Source of the DNA: Fidelibacterota bacterium
GTDB taxonomy: Bacteria; Fidelibacterota; Marinisomatia; SCGC-AAA003-L08; TS1B11
Length of the DNA: 64,000 bases
NCBI GenBank assembly: GCA_020354025.1
Contig: CP070638.1
Span: forward strand, 814,006-878,005
Direction of reading: 5' to 3'
Of this stretch, positions 62,379 through 64,000 are shown piece by piece. Under the pieces are notes generated by a model. It saw nothing but the letters and a program-made list of their open reading frames with translations, was not told where the DNA came from and searched no databases. The stretch's first letter is position 1. Each line of letters opens with the position of its first letter. The translations under genes and the position numbers were made by a program.

Positions 62379-62945
62379 TTATTGACCTTTATAATCAAAC
62401 GTGACGTCGGGTAGATAATCCCCGTTTGTATCAACGCCAACTTTATCCCAGTAGGAGTCTCCATTTGTATCCAAAAGCCAATACTCAAATGTCCCGTTGC
62501 CATCGTTATCATAGAGGACACCATCGACTATACCATCATAGTTATTATCAACTACAAAATAGTCCATCAGCCCGTCTTGATTATCATCGGTGACGACCAT
62601 ATCATAATAACCATCATTATTCTGATCCACTGCGTATTTCTCGTAGACCCCATTCGCATCATCGTCGATATAATCGACACCCGGAAGGTGTTCCTGATTA
62701 GACGGCACCCTCCGCTTTTTTGCCATCTCTAGCTGTTCCCTTTGGAGTAGGAGCTTCTCACGTTCAATCGCCAGTCGTTCCCTTTGAATATCTAGAGATT
62801 CTGCCGCCCTCATTTCTTTATTCATTTCCACAAGCATCTCATTTAGACCATCTAAAATATTATGCAATGTTACTTGACCAAAAGCAGAGATAGGTATGAT
62901 ACTGACCGCTATTATGATCGGGATTAAAGAACAACGTTTTTTCAT
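62379..62945 (-). CDS. secreted coiled-coil protein with Asp-rich (DxNxDG) repeats
   Basis: 188 aa. Signal peptide (LIPIIIAVSIIPISAFGQ), then a charged coiled coil (RLAIEREKLLLQREQLEMAK), then about eight short acidic repeats such as VDQNNDGYYDMVVTDDNQDG, DNNYDGIVDG, DNDGNGTFEY and DTNGDSYWD. These match calcium-binding dockerin-like or thrombospondin type 3-like repeats (DxNxDGxxD). The name of the family is not known to me. It may have once extended into a sorting domain, given the relic directly downstream. AAAGGGGG lies 5 nt before the ATG, and a strong promoter-like site with an RNA-like leader is 105 nt upstream. Confidence 0.65.
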   Translation of the reverse strand: MKKRCSLIPIIIAVSIIPISAFGQVTLHNILDGLNEMLVEMNKEMRAAESLDIQRERLAIEREKLLLQREQLEMAKKRRVPSNQEHLPGVDYIDDDANGVYEKYAVDQNNDGYYDMVVTDDNQDGLMDYFVVDNNYDGIVDGVLYDNDGNGTFEYWLLDTNGDSYWDKVGVDTNGDYLPDVTFDYKGQ

Positions 62946-62960
62946 GATTCCCCCTTTGCA

Positions 62961-63050
62961 TCAAGAAACTTCCGTAACTCACTAATTTACCATTTATGCT
63001 TACAAAAGTATCATATCATTATTATCCTCCCTTAATCCGGGACCTTGGGC
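62961..63050 (-). other. unit C: degenerate RNA-like leader of the DG-repeat gene
   Basis: Begins with GCCCAAGGTCCCGG at the predicted start, then TTACGGAA and TTTCTTGA appear near 62978-62961, matching the 3' region of unit A. The complementary closing arm is missing, so the terminal stem cannot form. Transcription would run on into the gene at 62945. Confidence 0.45.
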
Positions 63051-63056
63051 TATGGG

Positions 63057-63085
63057 AGCATAGGATAAAGTCGGTGAGATGTCAA
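63057..63085 (-). promoter_or_regulatory. promoter of unit C
   Basis: TTGACA, 17 nt, TATGCT on the minus strand; 6 nt then lead to GCCCAAGG. Confidence 0.6.
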
Positions 63086-63170
63086 GGAAAAGCCCAAGGC
63101 CCCTGAAGGATTGTGTGTCAGTTATTACACTGAGGAATGCACCCTCGAGTCTCCTCCCGGAACCCTGGGC
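63086..63170 (-). ncRNA. unit B: candidate small structured RNA, about 80 nt
   Basis: Predicted transcript starts GCCCAGGGTTCC (63170-63159). It ends with GGGGCCTTGGGC (63103-63092), which pairs with the 5' arm over 12 positions allowing three G-U pairs, and is followed by TTTTCC. Inside, TCAGT/ACTGA (loop GTAATA) and GAGG/CCTC form small hairpins. No open frame or ribosome site is present. Unit C begins immediately downstream, giving a 120-nt repeat period. Confidence 0.55.
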
Positions 63171-63176
63171 AGCGAA

Positions 63177-63205
63177 AGAGTACAACAGTGGCGGAAGAAA
63201 GTCAA
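63177..63205 (-). promoter_or_regulatory. promoter of unit B
   Basis: TTGACT, 17 nt, TACTCT on the minus strand, then 6 nt to GCCCAGGG. Confidence 0.6.
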
Positions 63206-63255
63206 GAATAATATTCATCCACGCCCTGATCTCTTTTGTATATTCCTATATATAC

Positions 63256-63284
63256 TTGACAAATCAGCAACTTGAGTGTAATAT
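63256..63284 (+). promoter_or_regulatory. strong sigma-70-type promoter of unit A
   Basis: TTGACA, 17 nt, TAATAT, then 6 nt (ATCTCA) to the G of GCCCAGG at 63291. Exact -35 box and ideal spacing. No protein gene follows on this strand. Confidence 0.75.
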
Positions 63285-63290
63285 ATCTCA

Positions 63291-63372
63291 GCCCAGGACT
63301 CCTCCTACTCCCCTGCAAGAGTAGGCCTATACCAATCTCTGCTACTTACGGAATCCTGGGCCCTCTTTTCTT
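63291..63372 (+). ncRNA. unit A: candidate small structured RNA, about 70-80 nt
   Basis: The 5' arm GCCCAGGACTCC (63291-63302) pairs with GGAATCCTGGGC (63350-63361), 11 of 12 positions. Inside, CCTACTC (63304-63310) pairs perfectly with GAGTAGG (63319-63325) around CCCTGCAA. A U-rich tail CCCTCTTTTCTT follows the closing stem, as in an intrinsic terminator. Promoter and start position fit exactly. I do not recognise it as 6S, SRP, tmRNA or a known riboswitch. Confidence 0.6.
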
Positions 63373-63585
63373 GAACTCCCCTAGCACTACTCGCCAGAAT
63401 CCCGTTTTTAGTCTCCTGGCGCTAGCCTAGTACGTCAAAGAATTAAAACAAACCCTTGGGAGATAAACAAAGGATAAGTGAATTCGCGCCTTACCATTTA
63501 AAACCCAACTCACATTAAATCCCATCCGATCCAGCTCAACTATTACTCCTAATTGGATTTTGGCTATGTGCTGATGTGAGCCGCC

Positions 63586-63897
63586 TTAGACTCCTTTTCT
63601 TGAGCCGCCGGTATCCTCAATCCAATTTATGTCTTCATATTTGCCGTCATCGATCCACATACAAGCCTTACAAAATCCATATTCTATCCTTTTCTCAACA
63701 GTATCATATTCAGAGCTTTTCATTACCTTGTGCGAATAGCTTATCCTATAAGTGAATTCCTGGCCCTGTGGGCCTGAAATCCTATAGAAAATCCAGTGCG
63801 CTGTTACCCGATTGTTTGGCTGATCCTCATAATCGATTGCTATGTTCCATATTCCTTTTGTATTCTCGTGTATGCGCTTCTCTATCTCTCGTCTCAT
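63586..63897 (-). CDS. hypothetical protein
   Basis: 103 aa, no family recognised. Predicted mixed alpha/beta with several aromatic residues (NNRVTAHWIFYRISG, RIEYGFCKACMWIDDGKYED) and no signal or membrane segment. A GGGGGAG ribosome site lies 5 nt before the ATG, which supports a real gene. It is the last gene in the window; nothing was recognised in 63898-64000. Confidence 0.55.
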   Translation of the reverse strand: MRREIEKRIHENTKGIWNIAIDYEDQPNNRVTAHWIFYRISGPQGQEFTYRISYSHKVMKSSEYDTVEKRIEYGFCKACMWIDDGKYEDINWIEDTGGSRKGV

Positions 63898-64000
63898 TTA
63901 CTCTCCCCCTACTCTATTTGAGCAAGTTTTATCCAACAGCCGCTTCGCAATAGTATCCTTTTATTGCTGCATTGTGGCTATTGCCCTTGTGTCCGAATCT

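Larger units (their letters stand above)
62946..63585. other. non-coding region holding repeated promoter-RNA units
   Basis: 640 bp without a credible gene. Contains the three units listed separately. Downstream of unit A, CGCCAG (63392) and CTGGCG (63416) form a further small inverted repeat around a T-tract. Confidence 0.6.

Noticed and set aside
62240-62524. 94-aa minus-strand frame as a complete gene
   Set aside because: Its first half is the Asp-repeat gene read in another frame; only the sorting-domain relic near the end is meaningful.
63000-63324. Short frames on both strands over the promoter-RNA units
   Set aside because: Their internal similarity reflects the repeated non-coding units, not a protein; they cross promoter boxes and stems.
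63291-63372. Unit A as 6S RNA, SRP RNA, tmRNA or a tRNA
   Set aside because: Too short for 6S, SRP and tmRNA; lacks the SRP GNAR tetraloop and Alu-like parts; a 12-bp terminal stem and missing T-loop exclude a tRNA.
60269-64000. Integrase or att duplicate of the tRNA-Val 3' end
   Set aside because: No integrase motif and no second copy of the tRNA terminus found by reading to the window end.
1-64000. CRISPR arrays, insertion sequences, rRNA
   Set aside because: No regularly spaced repeats, no transposase motifs and no rRNA-like blocks were seen.

Overview
The window looks like chromosome from a Gram-negative, flagellated member of the FCB group. Evidence: many lipoprotein and Tat signals, a C-terminal type IX secretion (Por) sorting domain with the YPNPFNPS / GIYIARLVTP wording common in Marinimicrobia-like genomes, and a flagellin behind a textbook sigma-28 promoter. 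The taxonomic placement is an inference from wording and gene style, not from a marker search. Most of the sequence is moderately GC-rich. Roughly 8.2-16.8 kb, 29.3-33.8 kb and the last 3.7 kb look clearly more AT-rich by eye.

Layout. 0-8.2 kb holds mixed housekeeping and envelope genes: MEMO protein, CoA-binding protein, GNAT/YoaP, FKBP lipoprotein, barrel protein, CPBP protease, leucyl aminopeptidase, pentapeptide protein, tRNA(CAU), NAD-sugar epimerase. 8.2-16.5 kb is a minus-strand signalling block: an ATPase/STAS partner-switching pair, a RGYxGD-type methyltransferase, a membrane SpoIIE phosphatase, a membrane hybrid histidine kinase, then a Wza-like exporter. 16.8-29.3 kb contains a second tRNA(CAU), carbohydrate genes (oligogalacturonide-lyase-like protein, two Tat-exported Gfo/Idh/MocA oxidoreductases, aldose 1-epimerase, GH2), a PflA-like radical SAM protein, and a methylthioadenosine salvage set (deaminase, MtnA, class II aldolase). 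29.3-41 kb is mostly minus strand: T9SS-sorted matrixin with a companion gene, YVTN propeller lipoprotein, TldE/TldD, ABC-2 exporter, GH29 fucosidase. 41.3-60.2 kb is mostly plus strand: flagellin, QueE (minus), MBL hydrolase, Nth, FolE, Nfo, Lpd, two tandem M28 peptidases, LipB, DUF885 peptidase, an amine-dehydrogenase-like protein, LipA, a toroid protein, Lon and tRNA-Val.

The stretch after tRNA-Val (60.3-64 kb) has a different character: AT-rich, hypothetical and accessory. Two things stand out. First, a three-gene minus-strand operon has the order and anatomy of a toxin-antitoxin-chaperone (TAC) module: an unrecognised 165-aa protein, an XRE regulator with a long C-terminal tail, and a SecB-like protein. 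The genes are joined by a 1-nt gap and an ATGA overlap, and sit behind twin 13-bp operator-like repeats 22 bp apart. Second, at 62.96-63.37 kb there are three copies of one non-coding design: TTGACW-N17-TANNNT-N6-GCCCARG. Two of the copies can fold into a closed structure of about 70-80 nt whose terminal 12-bp stem is followed by a U-rich tail. I read this as a duplicated small-RNA family.

How the genes fit together: Lpd, LipB and LipA serve lipoate-dependent dehydrogenases. MtaD, MtnA and the aldolase could form a methylthioadenosine-to-DHAP route. The glycosidases, GalM, Gfo/Idh proteins and lyase-like protein point to extracellular polysaccharide use. The M28, DUF885, PepA, matrixin, TldD/E and Lon genes make this a peptidase-rich stretch. 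No insertion sequence, integrase, CRISPR array or rRNA was seen.
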